A stretch of DNA of 45,933 bases from Anaerolinea sp. (GTDB taxonomy: Bacteria > Chloroflexota > Anaerolineae > Anaerolineales > Villigracilaceae). Location of the stretch: positions 1-45,933 of the forward strand of contig JAIFNG010000188.1 of the NCBI GenBank assembly GCA_020047815.1, written 5' to 3'. Under the pieces are notes generated by a model. It had not been told where the DNA came from. It made no database searches and worked only from the letters and a program-made list of their open reading frames with translations. The number at the start of each line of letters is the position of its first letter. Position 1 is the first letter of the stretch. Made by a program: the position numbers and the translations under genes. Positions 30,274 through 39,213 of this stretch are shown piece after piece.

Positions 30274-30293
30274 GATTCGCCAATTCATATCAG

Positions 30294-30325
30294 TTGGAGT
30301 TCAGCGGCAAAGCGCTGAACTCCAA
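30294..30325 (+). other. Perfect 13-bp hairpin in the gcvH leader
   Basis: TTGGAGTTCAGCG (30294-30306) pairs with CGCTGAACTCCAA (30313-30325) around GCAAAG, 6 nt before AAAGGAG of gcvH. There is no T tract, so it is more likely an mRNA stabiliser or a translation-control element than a second terminator. Confidence 0.6.
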
Positions 30326-30347
30326 AACCCAAAGGAGAAACAATCCC

Positions 30348-30725
30348 ATGAACGTACCTTCCAATCTCAAATTTGCCAAATCCGATGAATGGTTCGATGC
30401 CGCCAGCGGTGCAGTCGGCATCAGTGATTATGCCCAGAACCAACTATCTGACATCGTCTTCGTTGAGATCCTTGTTGAAGAAGGCGAGGAAGTCGCAGCG
30501 GGAAAAATTATCGCTTCGATCGAATCGGTCAAGGCCTCATCTGAAATTTATGCCCCCGCTTCGGGCAAGGTCAGCGCCGTAAATAAGGGAGTTTCAGACA
30601 AACCCGAAACCCTCAACTCTGACCCATATGGCGAAGGCTGGATGATCAAGATCGAAGGCGGTTCGGCTGGCGACGTAATGGATGCCGCTGAATACGAAAA
30701 GTTCTGCGAAGGACGGACGCATTAA
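30348..30725 (+). CDS. gcvH: Glycine cleavage system H protein
   Basis: A 125-residue lipoyl carrier that shuttles the aminomethyl group between P and T proteins. The lipoylation site is Lys62 in SIESVKASSEIY. GISDYAQNQLSDIVFVE and YGEGWMIKIE are standard H-protein motifs. ATG 30348 is chosen because AAAGGAG lies 9 nt upstream and the family start (KFAKSDEWF) follows. The upstream in-frame extension would begin inside the leader hairpin. The tandem glycine riboswitch controls it together with both P subunits. Confidence 0.95.
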   Translation: MNVPSNLKFAKSDEWFDAASGAVGISDYAQNQLSDIVFVEILVEEGEEVAAGKIIASIESVKASSEIYAPASGKVSAVNKGVSDKPETLNSDPYGEGWMIKIEGGSAGDVMDAAEYEKFCEGRTH

Positions 30726-30828
30726 TACGTCTTTGTGAGAAATGCGTTTTCCCGACCCCGTCCGGCAATCACAGGACAAGCTGGTGATGGCCTCGGGAAG
30801 TACGCCCTCGCGATGACATGGAGAAAAC
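30726..30828. repeat. Dispersed-repeat-like spacer inside the gcv operon
   Basis: The 103-nt gap between gcvH and gcvPA is unusually long for the operon. Reversed, it begins TGTCATCGCGAGGGCG (near 30805-30820), resembling TGTCATTGCGAGGAGCG at 3642. I infer a diverged member of the same non-coding repeat family inserted in the operon. Confidence 0.45.
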
Positions 30829-32178
30829 ATGACCTATATTCCCATCAGCCCCAACGAGCGGGATGCAATGCTGAAAGAGGTCGGCGTCAAGTCACTGGAT
30901 GACCTTTTTGATGCCGTTCCAAAAAAGCATCGCTTTCCTGAATTGGATCTACCCCGTGCATTAACCGAAATGGAAGCCGCAGCACTTCTCGGCGAAATGG
31001 CAACAACCAACGAGAATGTGCATGACCACCTGGTTTCCTTCCTGGGCGCAGGCGCATACCACCATTACATCCCTTCTGTTGTGGATCACATGCTCAGGCG
31101 CGGCGAGTTCTATACTGCCTACACTCCTTATCAGCCTGAAATTTCACAGGGTACCTTGCAGGCGATCTTTGAATACCAGTCCCTGATGACCCACCTGACC
31201 GGCATGGAAGTCTCGAACGCCTCGCACTACGATGGCGCAACCGCCGCCGCCGAAGCGGTCAACCTTGCATATGCCCAGTTCCGCGGCAAACGCAGGAAGA
31301 TCGTACTTTCCCCCAGCCTGCATCCGCAGTACCGCGAAGTCATCCGCACCTACACTCAAGGCTTGGATCTGGAAAAAGCCGGAGATGGCGAATTAGCAGA
31401 TCTCGAAGCAGGTCCGGAAGCGTTAACCTCGCTGGTGGACAGCAATACCATGCTGGTCATCATCCAGTATCCTGATTTCTTTGGACGCATTTACGATTAC
31501 ACAAAACTCATCGAAGATGCGCACGCAAAAGGCTCGCTTGTTTGCATCGTTGCAAATCCCACTGCCCTGGTCATGCTCAAGACTCCCGCCGAAATGGGCG
31601 CGGATATCGTTGTGGGCGAAGCGCAGCCGCTTGGAATTCCGCTTTGGTTTGGCGGACCCTACCTTGGGTTCTTCACCACCAAAAAATCCTACGTCCACAA
31701 AATGGCGGGACGTCTGATCGGTGAGACGGTTGATAACCGCGGGCAGCGCTCCTACGTGCTTACCTTGACCGCACGCGAACAACATATCAAACGCGAACGC
31801 GCCACATCCAACATTTGCTCCAACCAGGGCTTGCTTGCCCTCGCATCCGCTGTTTACATGTCCACGCTGGGTAAGACCGGCTTGCAGCAGGTTGCAAATC
31901 TCTGTTATCAAAAAGCACATTATGCCGCCAGTGAACTGAGCAAGATCGACGGCTTTGGTCTGTGTTTCACCGACCCATTCTTCCATGAATTCGCCTTGTG
32001 CTGTCCCAGACCCGCGAGTGAAGTCAATGAGTATTTACTCGAGCACGGCATCCTCGGCGGATACGACCTCGGACAGGATTATCCATCGCTTGCAAATCAT
32101 CTTCTCGTCGCCGTGACTGAAATGAACAGCAAGCAGGAAATTGACACGCTGGTGGAAGTGTTAAAGGAGATGGAATAA
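30829..32178 (+). CDS. gcvPA: Glycine dehydrogenase (decarboxylating) subunit 1
   Basis: A 449-residue N-terminal half of the split P protein, which decarboxylates glycine and loads the residue on lipoyl-GcvH. MTYIPISPNERDAMLKEVG, FLGAGAYHHYIPSVVDHM, TPYQPEISQGTLQAIFEYQ and NASHYDGATAAAEA are family-specific. It forms an alpha2beta2 complex with subunit 2, which supplies the PLP lysine. GGAGAAAAC lies before ATG. The stop (TAA) shares one base with the gcvPB ATG, so translation is coupled. Confidence 0.95.
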   Translation: MTYIPISPNERDAMLKEVGVKSLDDLFDAVPKKHRFPELDLPRALTEMEAAALLGEMATTNENVHDHLVSFLGAGAYHHYIPSVVDHMLRRGEFYTAYTPYQPEISQGTLQAIFEYQSLMTHLTGMEVSNASHYDGATAAAEAVNLAYAQFRGKRRKIVLSPSLHPQYREVIRTYTQGLDLEKAGDGELADLEAGPEALTSLVDSNTMLVIIQYPDFFGRIYDYTKLIEDAHAKGSLVCIVANPTALVMLKTPAEMGADIVVGEAQPLGIPLWFGGPYLGFFTTKKSYVHKMAGRLIGETVDNRGQRSYVLTLTAREQHIKRERATSNICSNQGLLALASAVYMSTLGKTGLQQVANLCYQKAHYAASELSKIDGFGLCFTDPFFHEFALCCPRPASEVNEYLLEHGILGGYDLGQDYPSLANHLLVAVTEMNSKQEIDTLVEVLKEME

Positions 32179-33689
32179 TGTCTACCCCTTCGACCTCACT
32201 TACTGCAACGATCGTTGAACCCACCATCTTTGAACTTTCCTCTCCCGGCAGACTCGGCGTGACCATGCCCGCCTCTGACGTGCCGACAGTTGATCTGCCT
32301 CCCAGGGATCTGCTGCGATCCGAACTTCCCCTGCCCGAACTCGCTGAGGTGGATGTCGTGCGCCACTACACGAGGTTGAGCAAATTCAACTACAGCGTGG
32401 ACGACGGCTTCTATCCTTTGGGATCATGCACCATGAAATACAACCCGAAGATCAACGAAGATACCTGCCGCCTGCCCGGCTTTCTCTACACTCACCCGCT
32501 GCAGCCGATCGAAACCGTGCAAGGCAACCTTGTCCTGATGTTTGAATTACAGGAATGGTTAAAAGAGATCAGTGGATTTGCCGGCGTGACCCTGCAGCCT
32601 GCCGCTGGCGCACACGGAGAATTTACCGGTGTGTTAATGATGGCGGCTTACCACAAATCACGCGGCGACAGCAAACGAACCAGGATGTTGATCCCCGATG
32701 CCGCACATGGGACGAACCCCGCCTCGGCCGGCATGTTGGGTATGAGTGTTGTCACCATCCCGTCGGATGAGCGCGGCAATGTGGATCTGAAAGCCCTAGA
32801 AGCGGCCTGTGATGATACCGTTGTCGGCATGATGCTGACCAATCCCAATACCCTCGGCATGTTCGACGAACACATTGAAAAGGTTGTCAAGCTGGTCAAG
32901 GATTGCGGCGGCTTGATGTACGGCGACGGCGCGAACCTGAACGCACTGCTCGGCATTGTTCGCCCTGGCGACCTGGGCTTTGACGTGATGCATTTCAACC
33001 TGCACAAGACGTTCTCCGTCCCCCATGGCGGCGGCGGACCCGGCTCTGGTCCCGTCGGCGTCAGTAAGAGGCTGTTGGACTTTCTCCCATCACCGCTGGT
33101 TGGCATCGTTGAAGAAGCTGACGGGGATATGGCTCCACTATATGGCTTTATCACACCCGAGCAAAGCATCGGACGCATGAAAGCCTTCCACGGTCATTTC
33201 GGTGGCGGCCTCGTCCGCGCCTACACCTATATCGCCATGCATGGACCTGATGGATTGAAGGATATTGCTCAATACGCGGTCTTGAACGCCAATTATCTGC
33301 AGGCAAAATTACGCGGGACATATACCATCCCCTACGACCGGATCTGTATGCACGAATTCGTTGCTGAAGGTCAGTTCGCCGGCAGTGATGTGCGCGCGCT
33401 CGATATCGCCAAGCGCTTGATGGATTACAAATTCCACCCGCCGACGAATTACTTCCCGCTCATCGTCCATGAAGCGTTGATGATCGAACCAACCGAGACC
33501 GAGAACAAGGATACGCTCGACCGCTTTGCGGATGCCCTGATCAAGATCGCGGAAGAGGCCAGGACACAACCTGAACTGCTCCACACCGCGCCGCACACCA
33601 CTCCGTTCGGAAGAATGGATGAAGTGAAAGCCGCGAGAGAGCTGGTGCTTTGTTGTTGGCTGCCTGAAGGATATGATAGTGAAAAGTGA
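32178..33689 (+). CDS. gcvPB: Glycine dehydrogenase (decarboxylating) subunit 2
   Basis: A 503-residue catalytic half of the split P protein. The PLP-binding lysine is Lys277 in NLHKTFSVPHGGGGPG. FYPLGSCTMKYNPK, LQPAAGAHGEFTGV, AAHGTNPASAGM and the glycine-rich loop complete the family pattern. With subunit 1 and GcvH it catalyses glycine oxidation; the T protein (aminomethyltransferase) is not encoded here. A strong terminator follows about 25 nt after the stop. Confidence 0.95.
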   Translation: MSTPSTSLTATIVEPTIFELSSPGRLGVTMPASDVPTVDLPPRDLLRSELPLPELAEVDVVRHYTRLSKFNYSVDDGFYPLGSCTMKYNPKINEDTCRLPGFLYTHPLQPIETVQGNLVLMFELQEWLKEISGFAGVTLQPAAGAHGEFTGVLMMAAYHKSRGDSKRTRMLIPDAAHGTNPASAGMLGMSVVTIPSDERGNVDLKALEAACDDTVVGMMLTNPNTLGMFDEHIEKVVKLVKDCGGLMYGDGANLNALLGIVRPGDLGFDVMHFNLHKTFSVPHGGGGPGSGPVGVSKRLLDFLPSPLVGIVEEADGDMAPLYGFITPEQSIGRMKAFHGHFGGGLVRAYTYIAMHGPDGLKDIAQYAVLNANYLQAKLRGTYTIPYDRICMHEFVAEGQFAGSDVRALDIAKRLMDYKFHPPTNYFPLIVHEALMIEPTETENKDTLDRFADALIKIAEEARTQPELLHTAPHTTPFGRMDEVKAARELVLCCWLPEGYDSEK

Positions 33690-33714
33690 TTGAGAACCGG
33701 TAATTGCTGAAGAA

Positions 33715-33751
33715 AAAAAGCCCTGGAGATTTCCCCGCTCCGGGGCTTTTT
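33715..33751 (+). terminator. Intrinsic terminator of the gcv operon
   Basis: A 14-bp stem with one G-U pair (33715-33728 with 33738-33751), loop ATTTCCCCG, ends in five Ts. It can also work on the minus strand because of the A tract on its left. Confidence 0.9.
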
Positions 33752-33848
33752 CATGCGCTTGACGGGGTTATAATAGTTATTAGTTCCACCCCAGCCTGGA
33801 CTTCCAATGCACCGTGATGGATCCAAAAGAAAAATCTGAGAGAACCAA

Positions 33849-34169
33849 ATGCCTATCATCACCTCAAAACACAAGGACTTGTTCCGCACCCCCACCACGG
33901 AAGACAAATTAAGTCTCTTCCAAATGCTGATGGACGCCAACGAGTTAACTGTCACCCTGTCGCTGGCGTTGCTGAAGATCATTCATGGGGAGCTAAATAA
34001 CAACCAGACCCCCGACCGATCTGGGTTTAAACGGTATGCCGAGGCGATCGCGACTTTACGTTATCGCATGATGGATACACTTCAATTGGTGGTGGCGGCG
34101 TGGAAGAACCATCAGACCACGCCCACAACACCTGAGGAGTGGTGGCACGATGATAGTCCCAAAGGATAA
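33849..34169 (+). CDS. Small protein of unknown function (106 aa)
   Basis: I do not recognise this protein. It is soluble and mostly helical (TEDKLSLFQMLMDANELTVTLSLALLKIIHGEL, then a second helix pair around RYRMMDTLQLVVAAWK), ending in EEWWHDDSPKG. GAGAG lies about 7 nt before ATG. The RidA-like gene starts 11 nt after its stop, so they are probably co-transcribed. Codon use resembles its neighbours, and the clear spacing supports a real gene. Confidence 0.6.
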   Translation: MPIITSKHKDLFRTPTTEDKLSLFQMLMDANELTVTLSLALLKIIHGELNNNQTPDRSGFKRYAEAIATLRYRMMDTLQLVVAAWKNHQTTPTTPEEWWHDDSPKG

Positions 34170-34180
34170 AGAGTTGAAAT

Positions 34181-34567
34181 ATGAAGCAATTCCGTAACCC
34201 TGAGAATCTCCACAAGCCGCTTGGGGGATACTCGCATCAGGTGGAGATCACGGGTGACGGGCGGATGCTCCTCCTTTCGGGGCAGGTCGGCATGAAACTT
34301 GACGGCAACATCCCCGAAGACCCCATTGAGCAGTTGGACATTGCTTTTGAGAATATTTTCCGCAACCTGCAAGCCGCAAACATGCAGGTGACAGATCTGG
34401 TCAAGTTGATCTTTTACCTGGCAGGTGAATGGAACACCGACGAACGCCGCACACTGACGGCAGCCAAATTGGGGGGACATCAGCCCGCCATGACCTTGAT
34501 CTACGCAGCGGCGCTGGCAAGTCCAGCGCTTAAGGTTGAGATCGATGCCTGGGCTTGTTGTGAATGA
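34181..34567 (+). CDS. RidA/YjgF-family protein lacking the catalytic Arg
   Basis: A 128-residue member of the RidA/YER057c/UK114 fold, normally a homotrimer that hydrolyses reactive enamines/imines. LLLSGQVGMKLDGNIP and DIAFENIFRNLQAANMQVTDLVKL match the family. The C-terminal signature, usually P-A-R-x...VEIE, reads QPAMTLIYAAALASPALKVEID, so the arginine required for deaminase activity is Met. It probably belongs to a non-RidA subfamily with another or lost activity. It lies 11 nt after a small unknown gene. Confidence 0.82.
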   Translation: MKQFRNPENLHKPLGGYSHQVEITGDGRMLLLSGQVGMKLDGNIPEDPIEQLDIAFENIFRNLQAANMQVTDLVKLIFYLAGEWNTDERRTLTAAKLGGHQPAMTLIYAAALASPALKVEIDAWACCE

Positions 34568-34633
34568 ATCCTGGACGTACACACCTTCAACAAGTACTGT
34601 AGTTGTTTTGAGATGATCAGAAAAGGACCCTGT

Positions 34634-35224
34634 ATGAACGATTTACTCACACAAGAGTTCGAACGGCTTCAGAAATTATTCCATTCTGCCAATCGACCGT
34701 TCCCGGGATTTAGTGGTGCAACAGACGCCGATTTTATACGTGTATATAAAAAAACAGGGATTAATTTGTCTGGCGGCATTGTGGATTTTTATAAACAGAT
34801 AAATGGATCGGACGAGGAAATATTGGCTGTGTTTTCTGATGAACCTACAGCATGCAAATTCAACTCCCTCGAGACTGCCTTATTTAAATGGGGCGCCGTC
34901 CAACCGAACATTGATGCCTATTATCTTAAACTGCAAAATACATGGAACGGTTACAACCAGGACCCTCCCCGCAATATAAGGATTAAACCAGATCTATGGG
35001 CAAATAAACTCTGGTTCCCATTTGGAGATTTCAATGGCGGAGCAACAATCCTATACTGGGATTCGGATCCAGCACCAGCAGGTAAAGTTGGCCAAATTAT
35101 TGTTTACCAGCACAATCCGGAAGCTTATTATTACGTCGCTCCTGATTTTGAGACATTCTTATTAAAGTCAAATGACCTCTTTAAAGAGTATCGACGTGAA
35201 CTTTTAGAAAAAAAATTTGATTAA
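34634..35224 (+). CDS. SMI1/KNR4 (SUKH) family protein
   Basis: A 196-residue protein with the SUKH fold: GISLP-like GINLSGGIVDFYKQINGSDEE near the N-terminus, a central WFPFGDFNGGATILYWD and an aromatic-rich C-terminal VYQHNPEAYYYVAPDFETFL. Many SUKH proteins are immunity proteins against polymorphic nuclease toxins; others are of unknown role. No toxin gene is adjacent. AAGGA lies 7 nt before ATG 34634, preferred over ATG 34613. The gene is visibly more AT-rich than its neighbours, which hints at horizontal acquisition. Confidence 0.78.
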   Translation: MNDLLTQEFERLQKLFHSANRPFPGFSGATDADFIRVYKKTGINLSGGIVDFYKQINGSDEEILAVFSDEPTACKFNSLETALFKWGAVQPNIDAYYLKLQNTWNGYNQDPPRNIRIKPDLWANKLWFPFGDFNGGATILYWDSDPAPAGKVGQIIVYQHNPEAYYYVAPDFETFLLKSNDLFKEYRRELLEKKFD

Positions 35225-35276
35225 TTCTTTGGCATGTATTCTGCCAATTGCCTTCGTTCTTAATAAGGAATATCCA

Positions 35277-37652
35277 ATGACAATCCCCACACTTCTCGAA
35301 ACCCTCCCCTACGGACCTGCACCCGAAACCTCCAAGCCCGCGTTGGATTGGATCGCTGCGCACAACGGCAGGTTCCAACTGTTCATCAATAACGAATGGC
35401 GCGACCCGTCCACTGGGGAATGGTATCCATCCATCAACCCTGCCACAAAGAAAAAACTGGCAGACATTGCCAAAGCCGGTGAAGACGACGTGCAGGATGC
35501 GGTCAAAGCGGCTCGAAAGGCTTTTCGAAGCTGGAGTCAGCTTTCTGGTCATGCACGGGCCCGGTATTTATATGCCATTGCGCGTCAGATCCAAAAACAT
35601 GCGCGCCTGTTCGCTGTCCTCGAAAGCATGGACAATGGCAAGCCGATCCGCGAGACGCGTGACATTGACATTCCTCTCGTTGCGCGCCACTTTTATTATC
35701 ACGCGGGCTGGGCGCAGATCATGTCCACCGAACTGCGCGGATACGAACCGGTTGGCGTGGTCGGGCAGATCATCCCATGGAATTTCCCGATGCTGATGTT
35801 ATCGTGGAAGGTCGCGCCCGCGCTGGCAATGGGCAACACGGTGGTTTTAAAGCCGGCAGGCTTCACTTCACTAACCGCGCTGCTATTTGCAGAAATTTGT
35901 GAAAAGATCCTGCCGCCTGGCGTGTTCAACGTGCTGACAGGCGAAGGCAGAAAAATGGGCATGGCACTGGTCAATGCAGATGTGGATAAGATCGCATTCA
36001 CCGGTTCAACAGATGTTGGGCGGACACTGCGCAAGGCAACGGCTGGCACGGCCAAAAAGATCTCCCTTGAACTGGGCGGTAAATCCCCGTTCATAGTCTT
36101 CGACGACGCAGATCTGGATTCAGCGGTGGAAGGCGTGGTGGACGCGATCTGGTTCAACCAGGGTCAGGTCTGCTGTGCAGGGTCGCGCCTGCTGGTACAG
36201 GAAGGCGTTGCTGAAAAGATGTACACCAAGTTGAAGGCACGCATGGAAAAATTGCGTGTCGGTGACCCCCTTGATAAAACCACAGACATTGGCGCGATCG
36301 TCTCACCTGCACAAAAAGAAACCATTGATTCATATGTGCAAAAAGGCAGGGACGAAGGCGCAGATGTCTGGCAGCCATCCACGCCCTGCCCCGCCGAAGG
36401 CTATTACTACCCGCCGACTTTATGCATGAACGTTGCACCTGCTTCCACCATCGCACAGGAAGAGATCTTCGGTCCTGTGCTCGCTGCAATGACCTTCCGC
36501 ACTCCCGCAGAGGCGGTCAAATTAGCCAACAACACGCGCTACGGCCTTGCCGCATCCATCTGGAGTGAGGATATTAATTTAGCCCTGGATATTGCCACGC
36601 AAGTCAAAGCCGGCTCGGTCTGGATCAATTCGACCAACCTGTTCGATGCCGCCTCAGGATTTGGCGGATATCGTGAATCGGGATTTGGCCGCGAGGGCGG
36701 GAAGGAAGGTCTGTGGGAATACGTTAAGAAGACAAAGGACGAAAGTCTGAAAATTGAAAAGAAAAAAGCGAAAAGTGAGAAGTCAAGGAACGTTCAACGT
36801 CCGGCGCTCAATGCACAGCCTGCCATTGATAGAACCGCCAAACTCTTCATCAACGGCAAACAAGCCCGTCCCGACAGCGGCTACTCATTGAATGTGACCG
36901 ACCCCGGCGGGAACCTGATCGGCGAAGTGGGACATGGCAGCCGCAAGGACATTCGCAACGCAGTGGAAGCGGCACGCAGCGCGGCAGACAAATGGGCCCG
37001 CACCACCGGCCACAGCCGCGCACAGATCCTCTATTATCTCGGTGAGAATCTTAACGCCCGCAGTGATGACTTCGCAAAACGCATCAGCCAACAGACAGGG
37101 GTGGATCTGGATTCTGCCAATGAGGAAGTACAAGCGGGCATCGAAGCCTTGTTCACCGCCGCCGCCTGGGCAGATAAATATGATGGGGTCGTCCATAATA
37201 CACCGATCCGCAATGTAACAATTGCCGTCCCCGAAGCCATCGGCGTGATGGGCATTCTTCTGCCAGACGATCACTCATTGCTGGCATTGTGCAAATTAGC
37301 CGCCTCAGCCCTGGCAATGGGTAATGTTTTGGTCGTTGTTCCCTCTCAAAACGCGCCGCTGACGGCAACAGATTTTTATCAGGTACTGGAAACATCCGAT
37401 GTCCCCGCTGGCACATTCAACATTGTGACCGGAGCGCGTGATGAACTGGCAAAAACCCTCTCAGAGCATGATGATGTGGATGTGGTCTGGTATGCCGGCT
37501 CACCCGAAGGACAAAAGGCTGTGCAAATTGCATCCATTGGAAACATGAAGCAGACCTGGGTGATGCGCGTCACAGGCGACCTGCCTGAAATGGATGAAAT
37601 ATTGCGGCACAGCACCCAGGTGAAAAATATCTGGGTGCCATACGGCGGGTGA
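35277..37652 (+). CDS. ALDH16-type double-domain aldehyde dehydrogenase
   Basis: A 791-residue enzyme. The first domain (about 30-500) is a complete NAD(P)-dependent aldehyde dehydrogenase: PWNFPMLML, FTGSTDVGR, the general base in LELGGKSPF, catalytic Cys299 in GQVCCAG and EEIFGPV. A charged Lys-rich linker (about 505-535) joins a second ALDH-like domain (about 545-790) that keeps FINGKQARP and the Rossmann-like region but lacks the catalytic Cys motif. This layout matches ALDH16, where the pseudo-domain helps dimerisation. The aldehyde substrate is unknown. ATG 35277 has AAGGA 8 nt upstream; a longer start at 35217 would add unsupported residues overlapping the SUKH gene. Confidence 0.88.
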   Translation: MTIPTLLETLPYGPAPETSKPALDWIAAHNGRFQLFINNEWRDPSTGEWYPSINPATKKKLADIAKAGEDDVQDAVKAARKAFRSWSQLSGHARARYLYAIARQIQKHARLFAVLESMDNGKPIRETRDIDIPLVARHFYYHAGWAQIMSTELRGYEPVGVVGQIIPWNFPMLMLSWKVAPALAMGNTVVLKPAGFTSLTALLFAEICEKILPPGVFNVLTGEGRKMGMALVNADVDKIAFTGSTDVGRTLRKATAGTAKKISLELGGKSPFIVFDDADLDSAVEGVVDAIWFNQGQVCCAGSRLLVQEGVAEKMYTKLKARMEKLRVGDPLDKTTDIGAIVSPAQKETIDSYVQKGRDEGADVWQPSTPCPAEGYYYPPTLCMNVAPASTIAQEEIFGPVLAAMTFRTPAEAVKLANNTRYGLAASIWSEDINLALDIATQVKAGSVWINSTNLFDAASGFGGYRESGFGREGGKEGLWEYVKKTKDESLKIEKKKAKSEKSRNVQRPALNAQPAIDRTAKLFINGKQARPDSGYSLNVTDPGGNLIGEVGHGSRKDIRNAVEAARSAADKWARTTGHSRAQILYYLGENLNARSDDFAKRISQQTGVDLDSANEEVQAGIEALFTAAAWADKYDGVVHNTPIRNVTIAVPEAIGVMGILLPDDHSLLALCKLAASALAMGNVLVVVPSQNAPLTATDFYQVLETSDVPAGTFNIVTGARDELAKTLSEHDDVDVVWYAGSPEGQKAVQIASIGNMKQTWVMRVTGDLPEMDEILRHSTQVKNIWVPYGG

Positions 37653-37748
37653 AAAAGAGGAACTCCCAATGGCATGGACTGCCATCATACCCATCCATGG
37701 CATGGACTCCCCGCCTGACTTCCCGTTCAACTTCATCTGATCAATAGT

Positions 37749-37780
37749 GACAGGCGATTCCTGATACGGAATCGCCTGTC
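37749..37780. terminator. Perfect 13-bp hairpin after the ALDH gene
   Basis: GACAGGCGATTCC (37749-37761) pairs perfectly with GGAATCGCCTGTC (37768-37780), loop TGATAC, followed by TTCCGTTAATT. The T tract is poor, but location 97 nt after the stop suggests transcript termination or end protection. Confidence 0.6.
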
Positions 37781-37841
37781 TTCCGTTAATTACTGTTTCA
37801 TTGCTTAAATAATTTTGTTATCACACAAGACCTCCAGCCTG

Positions 37842-37847
37842 TATAAT
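37842..37847 (+). promoter_or_regulatory. Candidate -10 box for the zinc-ribbon/TPR gene
   Basis: A perfect TATAAT lies 64 nt before the ATG. TTATCA (37818-37823) at 18-nt spacing is a weak -35 candidate. Confidence 0.4.
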
Positions 37848-37911
37848 AAGTAAATTCAACGGGGATGCCATACAAAATTTTTAATTGACCTGTGCAACAA
37901 GGATCAAGCTT

Positions 37912-39195
37912 ATGGAAAATTTCCTGCCTGGCGATTTTGGAGAGACCCCTGCTGGCAATGACAGAAAAGACCCTCCGCCCCAAAAATGTCCGCATTGCCA
38001 GAAAATAATTAAATCACCTTCGTTAATATGTCCCCATTGCAGCCTGCCATTGGATAGACCATTCCAAATGGAATTATCTCCAAAACTCCCGCGTCAACCC
38101 TGGCGCAGGTTGTTACGGCCGCAGACAATTATCCTTGCTGTGGTCATGGTGGCTGCCGTATTGGGTATCTACGGTTTCTTTGTCATACAACGACTTTCAA
38201 GTGATTATTACATTACAACGGGTGATCGATTAATGGCGGAAGGTGATAAAACTGCCATTGAATATTACCGGCAGGCTGTGCAACTGGGTCCGCAAAACCC
38301 CGAAGCCCTGGAAAGACTTGGTTGGGCGGAATATCAACTTGCGCTTGACACCGATGCCCTCCAGCATTTCGAAAGCGCTCTAGCACTAGACCCGGACAGG
38401 CTGATGAGCCTTTATGGCGCAGGAATATCCGCCTATCAACTCCGTGATTATGAAGGTTCAAGCTCTTACCTGAATCGCGTGATCGAAATCACCCCAGGCC
38501 ATGTTGGGGCTTACGAATACCTGGGCCTTGCCGAATATCGCCTGGGAAAATATGATCTTGCCTACGAGCACCTTAACAGAGCCTGGATTTACAATCCGCA
38601 AAATGGAACCACCATTTATTATCTGGCTCGTATTCTCGCACAACGCGGTCAAGCCAGTCTTGCAATTGAAAACTTTGATCAAGCCGAGAAATTGGGCTTT
38701 GACCCAACCCCCATAGCCTTTGCACGTGGACTGGCGTGGATGCAGACGGGAAATTATGAATTTGCACGTGATGACCTGCAGAAGGCTTTAGTTGCCTCCC
38801 CAACGCGGATGGATGTATCCCTGTCACTGGCAAAAGCTTTTTACCTGCTTGGGGATTATACGGCGGCAAAGACACAGCTGTCCACCTTGCAGGCAGATGT
38901 GCCTCCCATTCTCCAATCAGACTACCTTGCTTTATCGGGTTGGATCTCGCTGCGTCAAGGTGATACAACCACGGCCCGCGACACATTCAACCTTTGGTTA
39001 AACCTGAATTCAAATAATGACCAGGCATTAAACGCATTCGGCTGGGCAGCTTTCTATTCTGGTGATTGCGAGACAGCAAAAATATATTTTGAGAATGCCA
39101 TTCAGTCAATGCAAGGGGAATGGATGGTCAACAACGATTCCCTTGCCGCCCCGGATGAGACGCCTCAAACTGGTCTGGAAGCGCAATGTCAATAA
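37912..39195 (+). CDS. Zinc-ribbon, single-TM, TPR-repeat protein
   Basis: A 427-residue protein. An N-terminal zinc ribbon has CPHC at 26-29 and CPHC at 40-43. One transmembrane helix follows (about 70-93). The rest (about 97-420) consists of tetratricopeptide repeats, e.g. AIEYYRQAVQLGPQNPEALERLGWAEYQL and repeats with LDPDRLMSLYGAG. The topology puts the ribbon in the cytoplasm and the TPR array outside the membrane, as a scaffold for an envelope complex. AAGGA 8 nt before ATG 37912 supports this start over a TTG nine codons earlier. The Flp-like pilin gene follows after 18 nt, so it may assist pilus assembly. Confidence 0.82.
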   Translation: MENFLPGDFGETPAGNDRKDPPPQKCPHCQKIIKSPSLICPHCSLPLDRPFQMELSPKLPRQPWRRLLRPQTIILAVVMVAAVLGIYGFFVIQRLSSDYYITTGDRLMAEGDKTAIEYYRQAVQLGPQNPEALERLGWAEYQLALDTDALQHFESALALDPDRLMSLYGAGISAYQLRDYEGSSSYLNRVIEITPGHVGAYEYLGLAEYRLGKYDLAYEHLNRAWIYNPQNGTTIYYLARILAQRGQASLAIENFDQAEKLGFDPTPIAFARGLAWMQTGNYEFARDDLQKALVASPTRMDVSLSLAKAFYLLGDYTAAKTQLSTLQADVPPILQSDYLALSGWISLRQGDTTTARDTFNLWLNLNSNNDQALNAFGWAAFYSGDCETAKIYFENAIQSMQGEWMVNNDSLAAPDETPQTGLEAQCQ

Positions 39196-39213
39196 TTACC
39201 AAGGATAAATAAT

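Noticed and set aside
33759..33774. TTGACG followed by TATAAT after the gcv terminator as a promoter
   Set aside because: The spacer between hexamers is only about 4 nt, so they cannot work together; the TATAAT alone is weak evidence.
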